Of a stretch of DNA of 64,000 nucleotides, positions 1 through 8,394 are shown piece after piece. Every line of letters begins with the position of its first letter. Positions within the stretch are counted from its first letter, which is position 1. Both the position numbers and the translations under genes were made by a program. Origin of the DNA: Prochlorococcus sp. AG-347-K20 (GTDB lineage: Bacteria; Cyanobacteriota; Cyanobacteriia; PCC-6307; Cyanobiaceae); NCBI GenBank assembly GCA_003281315.1, contig QCCH01000002.1, positions 124,001-188,000 on the forward strand, written 5' to 3'. Under the pieces are notes generated by a model. That model did no database searches, was not told the origin of the DNA, and saw only the letters and a program-made list of their open reading frames with translations.

Positions 1-76
1 ATCTGTTGAAGACGGATTAAGTAGATATCCAGATTGGCCTGAGTTAACCAAAGTAAAAAAATGGTTGGAATTTTAA
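1..76 (+). CDS. C-terminal end of an unidentified protein (partial)
   Basis: An open frame enters from the left edge (reading from base 2) and ends at TAA 74-76. The 24 visible residues end in KVKKWLEF. This is too little to name a family. The next gene starts one base after the stop, so the two are probably co-transcribed. Confidence 0.6.
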   Translation, partial: SVEDGLSRYPDWPELTKVKKWLEF

Positions 77-77
77 A

Positions 78-1280
78 TTGTTTAAGATTTTAATTTTAAG
101 TAATGGGCATGGAGAAGATCTATCTGGCAGTCTAATAGCTAAACAATTCGTAAAAAGTGGTTATTCTATTGATGCTTTGCCAATTGTTGGTATGGGAAAC
201 CATTACGAAAAAGAAAAAATTAAGATTATTGGTAAAACTAAGGAATTTAGAACTGGAGGAATTGGTTATAATTCTTTTAAGGGAAGACTTACTGAGATAT
301 TTGGAGGAGAAATTTTTTATCTTCTAAAAAGATTATATTTAACTTTTAAAATAAGAAAAAAATATGATTATTTTTTTGTAGTTGGAGATATTGTGCCAAT
401 CTTTTTTGCATGGGTTTGTAAGAATGATTTTTTTACATATCTAGTTGCTTATTCCAGCCATTATGAAGGGAAGTTGAAATTACCATGGCCTTCAAAATTT
501 TTCTTGCTTTCACAAAAAGCAAAAAAAATATATACGAGAGATTCGCTTACAGCTAATGATTTAACTTTGCAATTAAAAAAGAAAGTGTCATTTTTAGGCA
601 ACCCATTCATGGATAAGTTTTTTCCTAGAAACAAAGAATTTAAGAACGCTGAATTTAGTATTGGATTATTTGCAGGAAGTAGATTCCCTGAGATTTTAGA
701 TAATTTTGTTTTAATTTTAGAGGTATTAGAGGCATTGTCAGATTTAAGATATTTTCAAAAAATTCAGTTTAATTTTGCAATAGTTAATACTCTATCTTCA
801 TCAAAAATAAAGGAGATATTTCAAAAAAGAGGATGGTTAAAAATAGAAAATATAAAAGATAATAATCTCTTGAAATTCCAATATAAATTTTTAGAAGTGA
901 ATACATATTGGAATAATTTTGACAAAATATTATTGAAAAGTAGATGCTGTATTAGCATGGCAGGAACAGCAGCAGAGCAAGCGATTGGATTAGGAAAACC
1001 GGTTATTCAGATTGAAGGTAAAGGTCCACAATTTACAAAAACTTTTGCAGAAGCGCAAAGACGTTTGCTTGGAAAATATGTTTTTTGTGCCAGTAATTAT
1101 AAAGACAAAAATGATCAAATCAATCAGACAATTAAATTGATCATAAAAGTAATATACCTTATACAGCTAAATAAGAAGTTTATGATCTCATGTAATGAAA
1201 ATGCTAAAAAAAGACTGGGTGAAAACAAAGCTTGTCTTAAAATGGTTGATGATATGAATGTTGTTATAAAAAATGACTAA
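78..1280 (+). CDS. Lipid-A-disaccharide synthase-related protein (TIGR03492-like)
   Basis: A 400-residue protein that starts at a TTG one base after the preceding stop; no in-frame ATG lies close to the conserved N terminus. The N-terminal motif SNGHGED (residues 8-14) and the C-terminal segment MAGTAAEQAIGLGKP (from about residue 294) fit a GT-B glycosyltransferase fold related to LpxB. Cyanobacteria carry this family (TIGR03492) as a conserved protein of unknown role. Whether it makes a lipid A disaccharide is not shown, and true LpxB is normally a separate gene. It overlaps the next gene by 8 bases, which suggests coupling. Confidence 0.75.
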   Translation: MFKILILSNGHGEDLSGSLIAKQFVKSGYSIDALPIVGMGNHYEKEKIKIIGKTKEFRTGGIGYNSFKGRLTEIFGGEIFYLLKRLYLTFKIRKKYDYFFVVGDIVPIFFAWVCKNDFFTYLVAYSSHYEGKLKLPWPSKFFLLSQKAKKIYTRDSLTANDLTLQLKKKVSFLGNPFMDKFFPRNKEFKNAEFSIGLFAGSRFPEILDNFVLILEVLEALSDLRYFQKIQFNFAIVNTLSSSKIKEIFQKRGWLKIENIKDNNLLKFQYKFLEVNTYWNNFDKILLKSRCCISMAGTAAEQAIGLGKPVIQIEGKGPQFTKTFAEAQRRLLGKYVFCASNYKDKNDQINQTIKLIIKVIYLIQLNKKFMISCNENAKKRLGENKACLKMVDDMNVVIKND

Positions 1281-1542
1281 GGAGAATAATCAAAATAAGT
1301 TAAAACAAATTATTGATAATTTGTTATTAATAAATTTATTTACAGTCATATTTTTTGCAATATTTTTTATTTTTGCAATCATCATGCAATTAAATGGGAT
1401 ATTTATTTTTATTAATTTTATTCAGATAGTTTGGAATCCTCTTGTAGTTCCATTGATAACAATTCTTATTATTGGTGCTTTAGTAAATGGTATTAATTCT
1501 TGGTGGAGGCGTAAATTGCTTTCTCAAGAAGAGGATATTTAA
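1273..1542 (+). CDS. Small two-helix membrane protein of unknown function
   Basis: An 89-residue protein with a short charged N terminus, two long hydrophobic stretches (about residues 18-50 and 55-72), and a basic C-terminal WWRRK segment. It is therefore probably an integral membrane hairpin. It starts inside the end of the upstream glycosyltransferase-like gene (8-base overlap), which points to co-translation. Its 3' end overlaps the convergent epimerase gene by 50 bases. I do not recognise a family. Confidence 0.6.
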   Translation: MTKENNQNKLKQIIDNLLLINLFTVIFFAIFFIFAIIMQLNGIFIFINFIQIVWNPLVVPLITILIIGALVNGINSWWRRKLLSQEEDI

Positions 1543-2419
1543 AGTTATAATTTTTGATTTTACTGCTAATTACTTTTTGTCCTTCTAAAACAACTTTCGC
1601 TCCATCTCCTAACAATATTTTTAAAACCGCTCCAGGCACTGGAAGTAAATTAGGTCTATTCAGACATTTGCCTAAAACCTGAGAAAATTCTCTCATTAAT
1701 ACTGGATTTGGTGCAACAGCATTAAATACTCCCGAATACTTTTTATCAACTAATGCTTGAATAATTAATGCACATAAATCAGTTCTATGAATCCAACTCA
1801 TCCATTGCTTACCATCTCCAATTGGTCCACCTAATCCAACTTTAAATATAGGGAGCATTTTTCCTAATGCTCCTCCGTCTTTCTCTAGAACAATTCCAAT
1901 TCTAAAAATAACTAACCTTGAGAAAAATGGTTTTTCAGCGGCGACCGCTTCCCATTTTTTGCAAAGATTAGATAAAAAGTCTTTTCCTCCAGGACTATTT
2001 TCAGTGAATTCACCAGACAAACTTGTACCGTAATAACCTATAGCTGATCCATTTATAATGACTTTTGGGTTTATTTTTAAATCTTTAAGGGTCTTCATCA
2101 TAAATTTCGTGGTTTTAATACGACTATTTTCAATCTTATGTTTTTGTTCAGAAGTCCATTTTTTTTCTGCTATGGGTTCTCCCATCAAGTTAATAATTCC
2201 ATCTGTCTCTTTTAAGATATTTAAAAGATTTTCGTTATTCCAGTTTTTTTCTTTTGATAAATCTATTTGAAAAAATTTAAACTTATTGAAATCTAAATCA
2301 AGCTTTAATTTACTAATGGGTTTTCTACTTACAATGTATATTTCGTGATTTTCATTGAGCAGTGTTGGTACTAATTCTTTCCCAACAAATCCAGTACAGC
2401 CAAGTAGTAAAAGACGCAT
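1493..2419 (-). CDS. NAD(P)-dependent epimerase, TIGR01777 / YfcH family
   Basis: A 308-residue Rossmann protein. The N-terminal motif LLLGCTGFVGKELVP (residues 3-17) is the dinucleotide-binding loop, and INLMGEPIAEKKW plus NGSAIGYYG are typical of the TIGR01777 subgroup of short-chain epimerases. Older annotations call this family 'cell division inhibitor SulA-like', a label without functional support in cyanobacteria. Substrate unknown. Its last 16 codons lie antisense to the 3' end of the convergent small membrane-protein gene. Confidence 0.85.
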   Translation of the reverse strand: MRLLLLGCTGFVGKELVPTLLNENHEIYIVSRKPISKLKLDLDFNKFKFFQIDLSKEKNWNNENLLNILKETDGIINLMGEPIAEKKWTSEQKHKIENSRIKTTKFMMKTLKDLKINPKVIINGSAIGYYGTSLSGEFTENSPGGKDFLSNLCKKWEAVAAEKPFFSRLVIFRIGIVLEKDGGALGKMLPIFKVGLGGPIGDGKQWMSWIHRTDLCALIIQALVDKKYSGVFNAVAPNPVLMREFSQVLGKCLNRPNLLPVPGAVLKILLGDGAKVVLEGQKVISSKIKNYNFKYPLLEKAIYASTKN

Positions 2420-2520
2420 ATCTTATAGATGTTTATCATTTAAGGCTATTAAATTTTTTAGACGATTGTAATTATTATTCCAGTATAAATTTTTTTCAAT
2501 AGTTTTCAAACAAGTTTTTG

Positions 2521-2526
2521 TATAAT
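2521..2526 (+). promoter_or_regulatory. Candidate -10 element of ndhO
   Basis: TATAAT lies 29 bases before the ndhO start codon in the 136-base gap between the divergent epimerase and ndhO. No convincing -35 hexamer is seen at the usual spacing. Confidence 0.4.
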
Positions 2527-2555
2527 AAATTTTAAATAACTTTCTTGAATTTATT

Positions 2556-2792
2556 ATGACAGATTCTATTCCAAAGAAACCTCTCAAGAAAGGAAGTTTA
2601 GTTTTTGTCGATAGAGAAAATTATATAAAAAGTATCGAAGCGCTAGCCAGTGATAATGATTTACCAAATTATGTCTTTGAGGGACCTGGAGAGATTCTTT
2701 CAGTTAAAGAAGAATATGCTCAAGTTCGATGGCGCAGGCCAGTTCCTGATGTTTGGTTTAAATTGGATCAACTTGAAGAATATATTCAATAA
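2556..2792 (+). CDS. ndhO: NAD(P)H-quinone oxidoreductase subunit O
   Basis: A 78-residue protein matching cyanobacterial NdhO: a lysine-rich start, KGSLVFVDRENY near the N terminus, and the conserved RWRRPVPDVWFKLDQLE block near the C terminus. NdhO is an oxygenic-photosynthesis-specific subunit of the thylakoid NDH-1 complex, which takes part in cyclic electron flow, respiration and CO2 uptake. It is a single gene, convergent with the J-domain gene downstream (10-base gap). Seven other NDH-1 subunits are encoded elsewhere in the window. Confidence 0.93.
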   Translation: MTDSIPKKPLKKGSLVFVDRENYIKSIEALASDNDLPNYVFEGPGEILSVKEEYAQVRWRRPVPDVWFKLDQLEEYIQ

Positions 2793-2802
2793 ATTTTTAT
2801 AT

Positions 2803-3480
2803 CTAAAAGTTTTTATTTTTTTTCTCTGCAGACATCTTTGATTGAATTCTTTTTGCTTCTTTAATCATTTCTTTACCATCAAATAAGTAATCATCCACGT
2901 ATCCTTGTGTATATCTATCAAATTCTGATAGTGCATCTTTAACTTGTGAAAAACAATGATAAAGATTTAGGCCTAAAGCTGTAATAGAATTTGGAACTAT
3001 TTTTTTCTTATAAATTTGTTCAACTTTTTCTATTTTCTTTTGTGAAAGATTTATATAATTACAAAAATTTTCCATTAGTTGGTCATCATATGGATCAGCA
3101 GATAGTTCTTTGATTTCGTTATTCAAAGGTTTAATTATTTGGCTAATTGATCTATTGATTGGGTTGTAAATTTCTTTAATCCATGTTTCAACTTCTCTGT
3201 CTTTAATTGACGAATTATATTTTTTTGAATTAAATTTCTCTTCCCAATTTTTATTTAATGAATCAAATGAAGAACTAGTAGTGAAAAAATTCCTATCATA
3301 TTGTGCTTTTTTGATAGGGTCATTTAGAATCTCCCAGGCATTTTGTATTGCAAGAAATCGTTCTTGTTGTCCTCCTGTATCAGGATGATGTTGCTTAACT
3401 AAAGAACGATATGAAGACTTAATTTCACTTTTGGTTGCATTTTTTTTGAGTCCTAATTCTTCATATAAATTTTTTTCCAT
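2803..3480 (-). CDS. J-domain (DnaJ-like) protein
   Basis: A 225-residue protein. Residues 4-65 form a J-domain with the HPD tripeptide (in KQHHPDTGG), which stimulates Hsp70 ATPase. There is no Gly/Phe-rich region, zinc-finger domain or C-terminal DnaJ substrate domain, so this is a type III J-protein rather than DnaJ itself. The remaining 160 residues are charged and unrecognised. It lies 15 bases downstream of cysK on the same strand and may be co-transcribed. Confidence 0.85.
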   Translation of the reverse strand: MEKNLYEELGLKKNATKSEIKSSYRSLVKQHHPDTGGQQERFLAIQNAWEILNDPIKKAQYDRNFFTTSSSFDSLNKNWEEKFNSKKYNSSIKDREVETWIKEIYNPINRSISQIIKPLNNEIKELSADPYDDQLMENFCNYINLSQKKIEKVEQIYKKKIVPNSITALGLNLYHCFSQVKDALSEFDRYTQGYVDDYLFDGKEMIKEAKRIQSKMSAEKKNKNF

Positions 3481-3495
3481 TTTAAAAATTAGGGA

Positions 3496-4464
3496 TTAAA
3501 GATAACCATCTTTTCTGGCTTGAATTGAGGTGTTGGATTCAAACATTGCCGTTGATAAATATCTTTCACCAAAACTTGGAAGAATTACTATCAATCTTTT
3601 ATTCATTAGTTCTTTCCTTTCACCAATTTTTATAGTTGCGGCTAAAGCTGCTCCGCTGCTGATACCTGATAAAAGACCTTCCAATCGAGCTAATAAACGC
3701 CCATAATGAAATGCTTCGTCATCATCTATTTTTATAATTTCATCAATTAATTTAGTATTAAGGACTTTTGGTACAAAACCTGCGCCTATTCCTTGAATGG
3801 AATGAGATCCTGCTCTTTCTCCCGAAATGACAGCACTTTTTTTTGGTTCTACAGCATAAATTTTGCAATTTGGATTAACTTTTTTCAAAAAACGTGCGCA
3901 ACCAGTAATTGTTCCTCCAGTACCAACTCCTGTCACTAGTCCATCTAAATTGTTATTGGATTGGGCCCATATTTCTTGAGCCGTTGTTCTTTCATGAATA
4001 TCTGGATTAGCAAAGTTTTCAAATTGATTAAATTGATAACTATTTGCAATGCTTGCAGACAACTCATTAGCTAAATCTAAGGCTCCTTTCATTCCCTCTT
4101 TCCCAGGCGTCAGCTGTAATTCTGATCCATATGCTCTCAACATTGCCCTTCTTTCAATGCTCATCGTATCTGGCATAGTTAATATCAATTTATAGCCTTT
4201 TGCTGCAGCAACCATTGCTAATGCGATCCCAGTGTTTCCACTTGTTGCTTCAATTAATGTCGTTTTATCTGGTGTAATTAATCCTTCTTCCTCAGCTTTA
4301 CATAACATTGAATAAGCGATGCGATCTTTGACGGATGCTGATGGATTGAAACTTTCTAGTTTGGCAATTATTTCTGGATAACAATTAAAGTACTTTCTGA
4401 TTCGATTTAATTTAACTAAAGGGGTATTTCCTACTAGAGAAGTTATATCATTTGCTATTTCCAT
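3496..4464 (-). CDS. cysK: Cysteine synthase A (O-acetylserine sulfhydrylase)
   Basis: A 322-residue PLP enzyme of the usual CysK length. NPSASVKDRIA contains the Schiff-base lysine (about residue 47), EATSGNTGIALA binds substrate, and GTGGTITG is the phosphate loop. It makes cysteine from O-acetylserine and sulfide. The J-domain gene follows 15 bases downstream. The APS kinase gene near 42.5 kb contributes to the same sulfate assimilation route. Confidence 0.95.
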   Translation of the reverse strand: MEIANDITSLVGNTPLVKLNRIRKYFNCYPEIIAKLESFNPSASVKDRIAYSMLCKAEEEGLITPDKTTLIEATSGNTGIALAMVAAAKGYKLILTMPDTMSIERRAMLRAYGSELQLTPGKEGMKGALDLANELSASIANSYQFNQFENFANPDIHERTTAQEIWAQSNNNLDGLVTGVGTGGTITGCARFLKKVNPNCKIYAVEPKKSAVISGERAGSHSIQGIGAGFVPKVLNTKLIDEIIKIDDDEAFHYGRLLARLEGLLSGISSGAALAATIKIGERKELMNKRLIVILPSFGERYLSTAMFESNTSIQARKDGYL

Positions 4465-4556
4465 GAAATGATTATTTAAATTGCAGAATTTATTCTTCTA
4501 TTTACATAATAATTGTATTTCAAGATCTTTTATATAATTTTCTCAAAAGAATTTAA

Positions 4557-4598
4557 TTTATAATAACTTTCTATGGTAAAAAAATTTATTATTATAAA
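4557..4598. repeat. AT-only inverted repeat upstream of the UPF0367 gene
   Basis: TTTATAATAA (4557-4566) and its exact reverse complement TTATTATAAA (4589-4598) flank a 22-base spacer. The left arm contains a TATAAT (4559-4564) that could be a -10 element for the gene starting at 4620; a second TATAAT is at 4533-4538. In such AT-rich DNA a 10-base AT palindrome may be chance. Confidence 0.3.
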
Positions 4599-4619
4599 AG
4601 GTAGTTTTTTATAAAGATT

Positions 4620-4892
4620 ATGTATTCTTTGGAACTAAGTATGAGATATTCACCTTTTCCACTTTCAATTCAGAAGAAAGAATTTGAGGATGTAAAAGAA
4701 ATTTATGATGAAATAAAAAGTTCTATGAATGAAACTTTAGAATCCTCAAACTTGATTGAATTAAGGTGTGACAAAGTGCAAGATAAATTAATTGCTGTCA
4801 GAGCTAAAGAAATCATTTCTGTTCAGATATATGAAAAATCATCTGTAGCAGGAGGAGCTAAAAGACCAGGATTTTCTCTCAACATAGATTGA
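4620..4892 (+). CDS. UPF0367 family protein
   Basis: A 90-residue protein that matches the cyanobacterial UPF0367 pattern: a strand-rich start (SLELSMRYSPFPLSIQ), a central EDVKEIYDEI helix, LRCDK, and an ending SVQIYEKSSVAGGAKRPGF. The family is conserved across cyanobacteria and has no assigned function. Its TGA overlaps the TTG that could start the ABC ATPase gene, so the two genes are probably translated together. That link is the only clue to its role. Confidence 0.85.
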   Translation: MYSLELSMRYSPFPLSIQKKEFEDVKEIYDEIKSSMNETLESSNLIELRCDKVQDKLIAVRAKEIISVQIYEKSSVAGGAKRPGFSLNID

Positions 4893-5575
4893 TAAAATTA
4901 ATGCGAGATTCTCCTGAAAATGAAATACCTCATATTAATTTCAAAGATGTTTCTTTTTCATATCCTGGGGAAAAAGAAAATTTAATTCTTAAATGCAATT
5001 TCTCTATTAAAAAACCTGGATTTTGGATGGTCGTCGGTAAAAACGGGAGTGGAAAAAGTACCCTTTTAAAATTAATTAATGGCATAATTAAACCCAAAAA
5101 TGGAGTCATTAATTCTAATGCAAATATAGGAATGGTATTTCAGAATCCTGATCATCAAATATTGATGCCAAATTGCAGGAGCGAACTTCTGATCAATATT
5201 AACCAAAACATAAGTGATTATGAAATGAATAAAAAAATTGAAAATGTGCTTGCTAAGGTTGGATTGACTGGTTTTGAAAAAAGGCCAGTACACACGTTAA
5301 GTGGTGGACAAAAACAACGCTTAACTATTGCATGCGTTCTTATTAGTAATAGAAATTTTATTCTTTTAGATGAGCCTACAGCGTTTCTTGATCAAACCAG
5401 CCAACTAAAAGTTTTAAAAACTATTAAAAATCTTACAAGTGATCATAAAAAACCATTATCCGCTTTATGGATTACTCATCGTTATGAAGAATTAACTTAC
5501 GCTGATTCAGTAGCAGAGTTGAAAAATGGTTTTTTATCTAGCTGGCAAGAACCATCAAAATTTCAATATAATTAA
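4889..5575 (+). CDS. ABC transporter ATP-binding protein, ECF/CbiO-like
   Basis: A 228-residue single ATPase domain. Walker A is GKNGSGKST (about residues 50-58), the Q-loop reads VFQNPDHQ, the signature is LSGGQKQR, Walker B is FILLDEPT, and the switch histidine lies in WITHRYEE. The VFQNPDHQ form is typical of energy-coupling-factor (CbiO/EcfA) ATPases for vitamins or metals. No membrane partner lies nearby. The start is either TTG 4889, overlapping the upstream stop by 4 bases, or ATG 4901 (four codons later). Substrate unknown. Confidence 0.8.
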   Translation: MIKLMRDSPENEIPHINFKDVSFSYPGEKENLILKCNFSIKKPGFWMVVGKNGSGKSTLLKLINGIIKPKNGVINSNANIGMVFQNPDHQILMPNCRSELLININQNISDYEMNKKIENVLAKVGLTGFEKRPVHTLSGGQKQRLTIACVLISNRNFILLDEPTAFLDQTSQLKVLKTIKNLTSDHKKPLSALWITHRYEELTYADSVAELKNGFLSSWQEPSKFQYN

Positions 5576-5584
5576 ATCTTTTAC

Positions 5585-5613
5585 TTGTCATAAGGGACTT
5601 TGAAGAGTTAAAT
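5585..5613 (+). promoter_or_regulatory. Candidate promoter of tRNA-Asn
   Basis: TTGTCA (5585-5590), a 17-base spacer and TTAAAT (5608-5613) would place a start about 5 bases before the mature tRNA end. The -10 match is imperfect. Confidence 0.35.
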
Positions 5614-5624
5614 TCATTCTATAA

Positions 5625-5696
<72 letters not shown>

Positions 5697-5714
5697 TTGA
5701 TTATAACTATCACT

Positions 5715-5747
5715 AGACATCAGGTAACATCACTTGATGTCTTTTTG
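5715..5747 (+). terminator. Rho-independent terminator of tRNA-Asn
   Basis: AGACATCA (5715-5722) and TGATGTCT (5735-5742) form an 8-base perfect stem with a 12-base loop, followed directly by a run of T (to 5746). It lies 19 bases after the tRNA. Confidence 0.75.
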
Positions 5748-5776
5748 ATTGATGTGACTAAACTCTTGAGAAAGTA

Positions 5777-5818
5777 AAAAATCAGACAAAATGAGGATAT
5801 CTCACATCATTGATTTTT
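5777..5818. terminator. Possible bidirectional hairpin terminator
   Basis: AAAAATCA (5777-5784) pairs with TGATTTTT (5811-5818), with an inner TGAG/CTCA hairpin (5792-5804). Both strands end in a T-run after the stem. On the minus strand it would terminate the small gene at 5885-6244; on the plus strand it would back up the tRNA terminator. Confidence 0.45.
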
Positions 5819-5884
5819 GCGCTCTATAAAATCAAGATATTTTTTCTTTTTTTGCGTGGTAAAAATTATATATTGAAGTTAATT

Positions 5885-6244
5885 CTAGTCATCCCACATA
5901 TCTGTTTTCTCTTGAACTAAATTATTCTTATCAAGTAATTCTATTCTTTGCTTCTGAAGATCTATTTCTGTTTCAAGAACGTTTTTCTCGTCAATGTATT
6001 TTGTTTGTACTTCAAGGATAACTATTTCAAATTGCTCGCCAAAAAAATCTGACATTTCTCTCCATGCTTCCATTTCTTCTTCTTTGTCGATAGTATCGTT
6101 TATCTGATGAGAAATAATTTCTAGTACATATTGTTTAAGCTCTTGATGACTCATCGATTCAACTTTTTTTTGAATATAAAATTCTTTAAGTTTTTCTAAT
6201 TGTTTTTTTGATAAATCAGAATAGACGATAGATTTTTTTTTCAT
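5885..6244 (-). CDS. Acidic, coiled-coil-like hypothetical protein
   Basis: A 119-residue protein with no membrane segment. It is charged and mostly helical, with an N-terminal SKKQLEKLKEFYIQKK helix, a central MSHQELKQYVLEIISHQ segment, a strongly acidic EEEMEAWREMSDFFGE stretch, and a C-terminal heptad-like helix (about residues 75-112) consistent with a coiled coil. The style resembles short helical proteins shared by picocyanobacteria and their phages, but I cannot name a family. It stands alone, between the tRNA terminator region and the long rpaA upstream gap. Confidence 0.6.
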   Translation of the reverse strand: MKKKSIVYSDLSKKQLEKLKEFYIQKKVESMSHQELKQYVLEIISHQINDTIDKEEEMEAWREMSDFFGEQFEIVILEVQTKYIDEKNVLETEIDLQKQRIELLDKNNLVQEKTDMWDD

Positions 6245-6646
6245 AAATACTTAAATTTTCTTAATATAAAAAAATTTTTAGATTAAAAACTCAGACGAAA
6301 ATAAAAAACTTTAAGGTAAGTTATGTTGCCTTTGAAAACTGAGATTCACCCATCTAATTTCATTTTTAGTTTCCTTAAATAATAATTTTAATTAGATTTT
6401 CTTTTAAATTTAAACATTATTTTTTCCGATATTCCTTACATTATTAAGAAAAAGCAAATAAAATCGAAAGAAATTGTAAAATTTAAATTTTTTTTTAAAT
6501 TATCAATTTCTGTTTAATCCCTTGCCGCAGTTGAGTTATTTGAAAAATCTAATTGATAAAATTGTTTACACTAATTCAGCAATCTTTATAAATTCTTGAG
6601 AGAATCATAATACTGAAACTTAATTTTAATTTAATACTCTATAAAT
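6245..6646. other. 402-base AT-rich gap upstream of rpaA
   Basis: The longest gene-free stretch in the window. I see no convincing gene; the longest small frame (about 19 codons near 6322) has no support. It holds a good promoter candidate for rpaA (6565-6592) and is a plausible place for a regulatory RNA or multiple promoters. Confidence 0.5.
6565..6592 (+). promoter_or_regulatory. Candidate sigma-70-type promoter of rpaA
   Basis: TTTACA (6565-6570), a 16-base spacer and TATAAA (6587-6592), giving a leader of roughly 48 bases before the rpaA ATG. Confidence 0.45.
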
Positions 6647-7429
6647 ATGAAAAATTCAATCCTTTTAATTGAAGATGATCGCGATATGCGAGATTTGGTG
6701 GCTAGGCATTTAGAACATTCTGGTTTCGATGTCCAAAAAGCTGAAGATGGAATAAAAGGACAAGCATTAGCTCTTCAATATTTACCAGATTTAATACTCT
6801 TAGATTTAATGCTGCCAAGTGTTGATGGATTAACTTTGTGCCAGAGACTAAGAAGAGATGAAAGAACATCAAATATCCCTATTTTGATGATAACTGCATT
6901 AGGTGGCCTTAAAGACAAAGTGACTGGTTTTAATTCTGGAGCAGATGACTATATTACTAAACCATTCGATCTAGAAGAATTATATGTACGCATTAAGGCT
7001 TTATTAAGAAGAACCCACAGAGCACAATTGAATTCTAGTAATCAGCAAGAAATATTAAATTATGGCCCTTTAACTCTTGTTCCGGAAAGATTTGAAGCTA
7101 TTTGGTTTGAATCTCCCGTTAGATTAACGCATCTTGAATTTGAACTGCTTCATTGTCTTTTGCAGAGGCATGGTCAAACTGTATCTCCAGCATTAATTCT
7201 TAAAGAAGTATGGGGATATGAACCTGATGATGATATTGAGACAATAAGAGTTCATATTAGACACTTACGCACTAAACTTGAACCCGATCCCCGTAAGCCT
7301 ATTTACATAAAAACTGTATATGGTGCTGGATATTGTCTTGAGCTACCTATCGATTCTGAAGTGGAAACTGCTAGGCAAGATTTTATTAAAGCAAGAAATC
7401 CTGATTTGATCAATTCTGCAGTGGATTAA
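6647..7429 (+). CDS. rpaA: Response regulator RpaA, circadian output regulator
   Basis: A 260-residue OmpR-class regulator. The receiver domain (1-120) has the phospho-acceptor Asp53 (LLDLMLP) and Lys105 (TKPF). The winged-helix domain contains the near-invariant RpaA blocks [26 protein letters not shown] and [19 protein letters not shown]. In cyanobacteria RpaA is phosphorylated through SasA under KaiC control and drives day/night expression; Prochlorococcus keeps it although kaiA is lost (established knowledge). It has a long upstream gap of its own and converges with holB. Confidence 0.95.
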   Translation: MKNSILLIEDDRDMRDLVARHLEHSGFDVQKAEDGIKGQALALQYLPDLILLDLMLPSVDGLTLCQRLRRDERTSNIPILMITALGGLKDKVTGFNSGADDYITKPFDLEELYVRIKALLRRTHRAQLNSSNQQEILNYGPLTLVPERFEAIWFESPVRLTHLEFELLHCLLQRHGQTVSPALILKEVWGYEPDDDIETIRVHIRHLRTKLEPDPRKPIYIKTVYGAGYCLELPIDSEVETARQDFIKARNPDLINSAVD

Positions 7430-7431
7430 AA

Positions 7432-8394
7432 TCATAAATCTTCCATTAAAATTTTTAAAAAAGTAATTTCTAATGCCAGCCTTGGTTGAATATTTTTTCT
7501 TAAGAGATGTTTTAATTTTTCAAGTTTTTTAACTAAACCAATATTTTTTGTCTTTCTCCACCAAATAGTTTGAATTAAATTTACTAAACAAATCTGTTGA
7601 AAAATTTCTAATTTTTCAGAAACTAATTTAGATATTTCTAATATTTCCAGACTATTTTTTATTGGAGAATCTAATTTACTTATAATTTCATCAGAAAAAT
7701 CATTCCAAATTTCAATATTTTTCAATAATTGATTTGGAGATCCATTTGCAGAGTTTATTAAATCTTCAAATTGTATTTTTGCATTAATATTTAATTTAGA
7801 AGTATCTAGATATTCTTGTAAAATAGAGTTTAATTGTTTACTAGAAAAGGATGGAAATCTTACGATTTGACATCTTGAGATGATCGTATCTAAGAGAAGG
7901 TTTAATTTAGATGTTAGTAAAATAAAAATACCGTTACTAGGTTCTTCTAAGGTTTTTAGAAGGCAATTTGAGGCTGCTTCGTTTAAGAAGTGTGCATCAA
8001 TAATTAAAACAACTTTTTTTTCTGAGTTTATTGATGTTTGACTAAGAAAAGTTTTGATATTACGTATTTGAGCAATTTTAATAATCTCAGATCCACTTTT
8101 TATTGTTTCTTCAAGAGCTGAACTTCCTGAACTTTTAGTTGCCTGAAGAGAATCAGGTGCGATAATTAAAAAATCAGGATGGTTATTGTTGATAATTTTT
8201 TCTTCAACATTCTCGCTTGGTGAAGATTGTTTGAAAATCTCTTTTATAAATTGAAGAGCAGTTTGCTTTTTCCCTACTCCTTCAGCACCATTAAATATAT
8301 AACCATTAGTAAATGATTTGTTTTTAATTATCTTGTTAAGAAAGGCATTGACTTCTTCATTCATGAAAAAATCATTTTTTTTAACCTTAATCAT
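7432..8394 (-). CDS. holB: DNA polymerase III delta-prime subunit
   Basis: A 320-residue AAA+-type clamp-loader subunit. [12 protein letters not shown] (about residues 36-47) is the P-loop region, [20 protein letters not shown] is the sensor-1-type segment conserved in delta-prime and DnaX, and SRCQIVRFP follows. It lacks the long C-terminal extension of DnaX. Part of the clamp loader that places the beta clamp on DNA. Its ATG overlaps the tmk stop by 4 bases; the tmk-holB pairing is widespread in bacteria. Confidence 0.9.
   Translation of the reverse strand: MIKVKKNDFFMNEEVNAFLNKIIKNKSFTNGYIFNGAEGVGKKQTALQFIKEIFKQSSPSENVEEKIINNNHPDFLIIAPDSLQATKSSGSSALEETIKSGSEIIKIAQIRNIKTFLSQTSINSEKKVVLIIDAHFLNEAASNCLLKTLEEPSNGIFILLTSKLNLLLDTIISRCQIVRFPSFSSKQLNSILQEYLDTSKLNINAKIQFEDLINSANGSPNQLLKNIEIWNDFSDEIISKLDSPIKNSLEILEISKLVSEKLEIFQQICLVNLIQTIWWRKTKNIGLVKKLEKLKHLLRKNIQPRLALEITFLKILMEDL

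Noticed and set aside
6322..6381. A 19-codon open frame upstream of rpaA
   Set aside because: No ribosome site, no similarity to known short photosystem peptides, and chance frames of this size are common.
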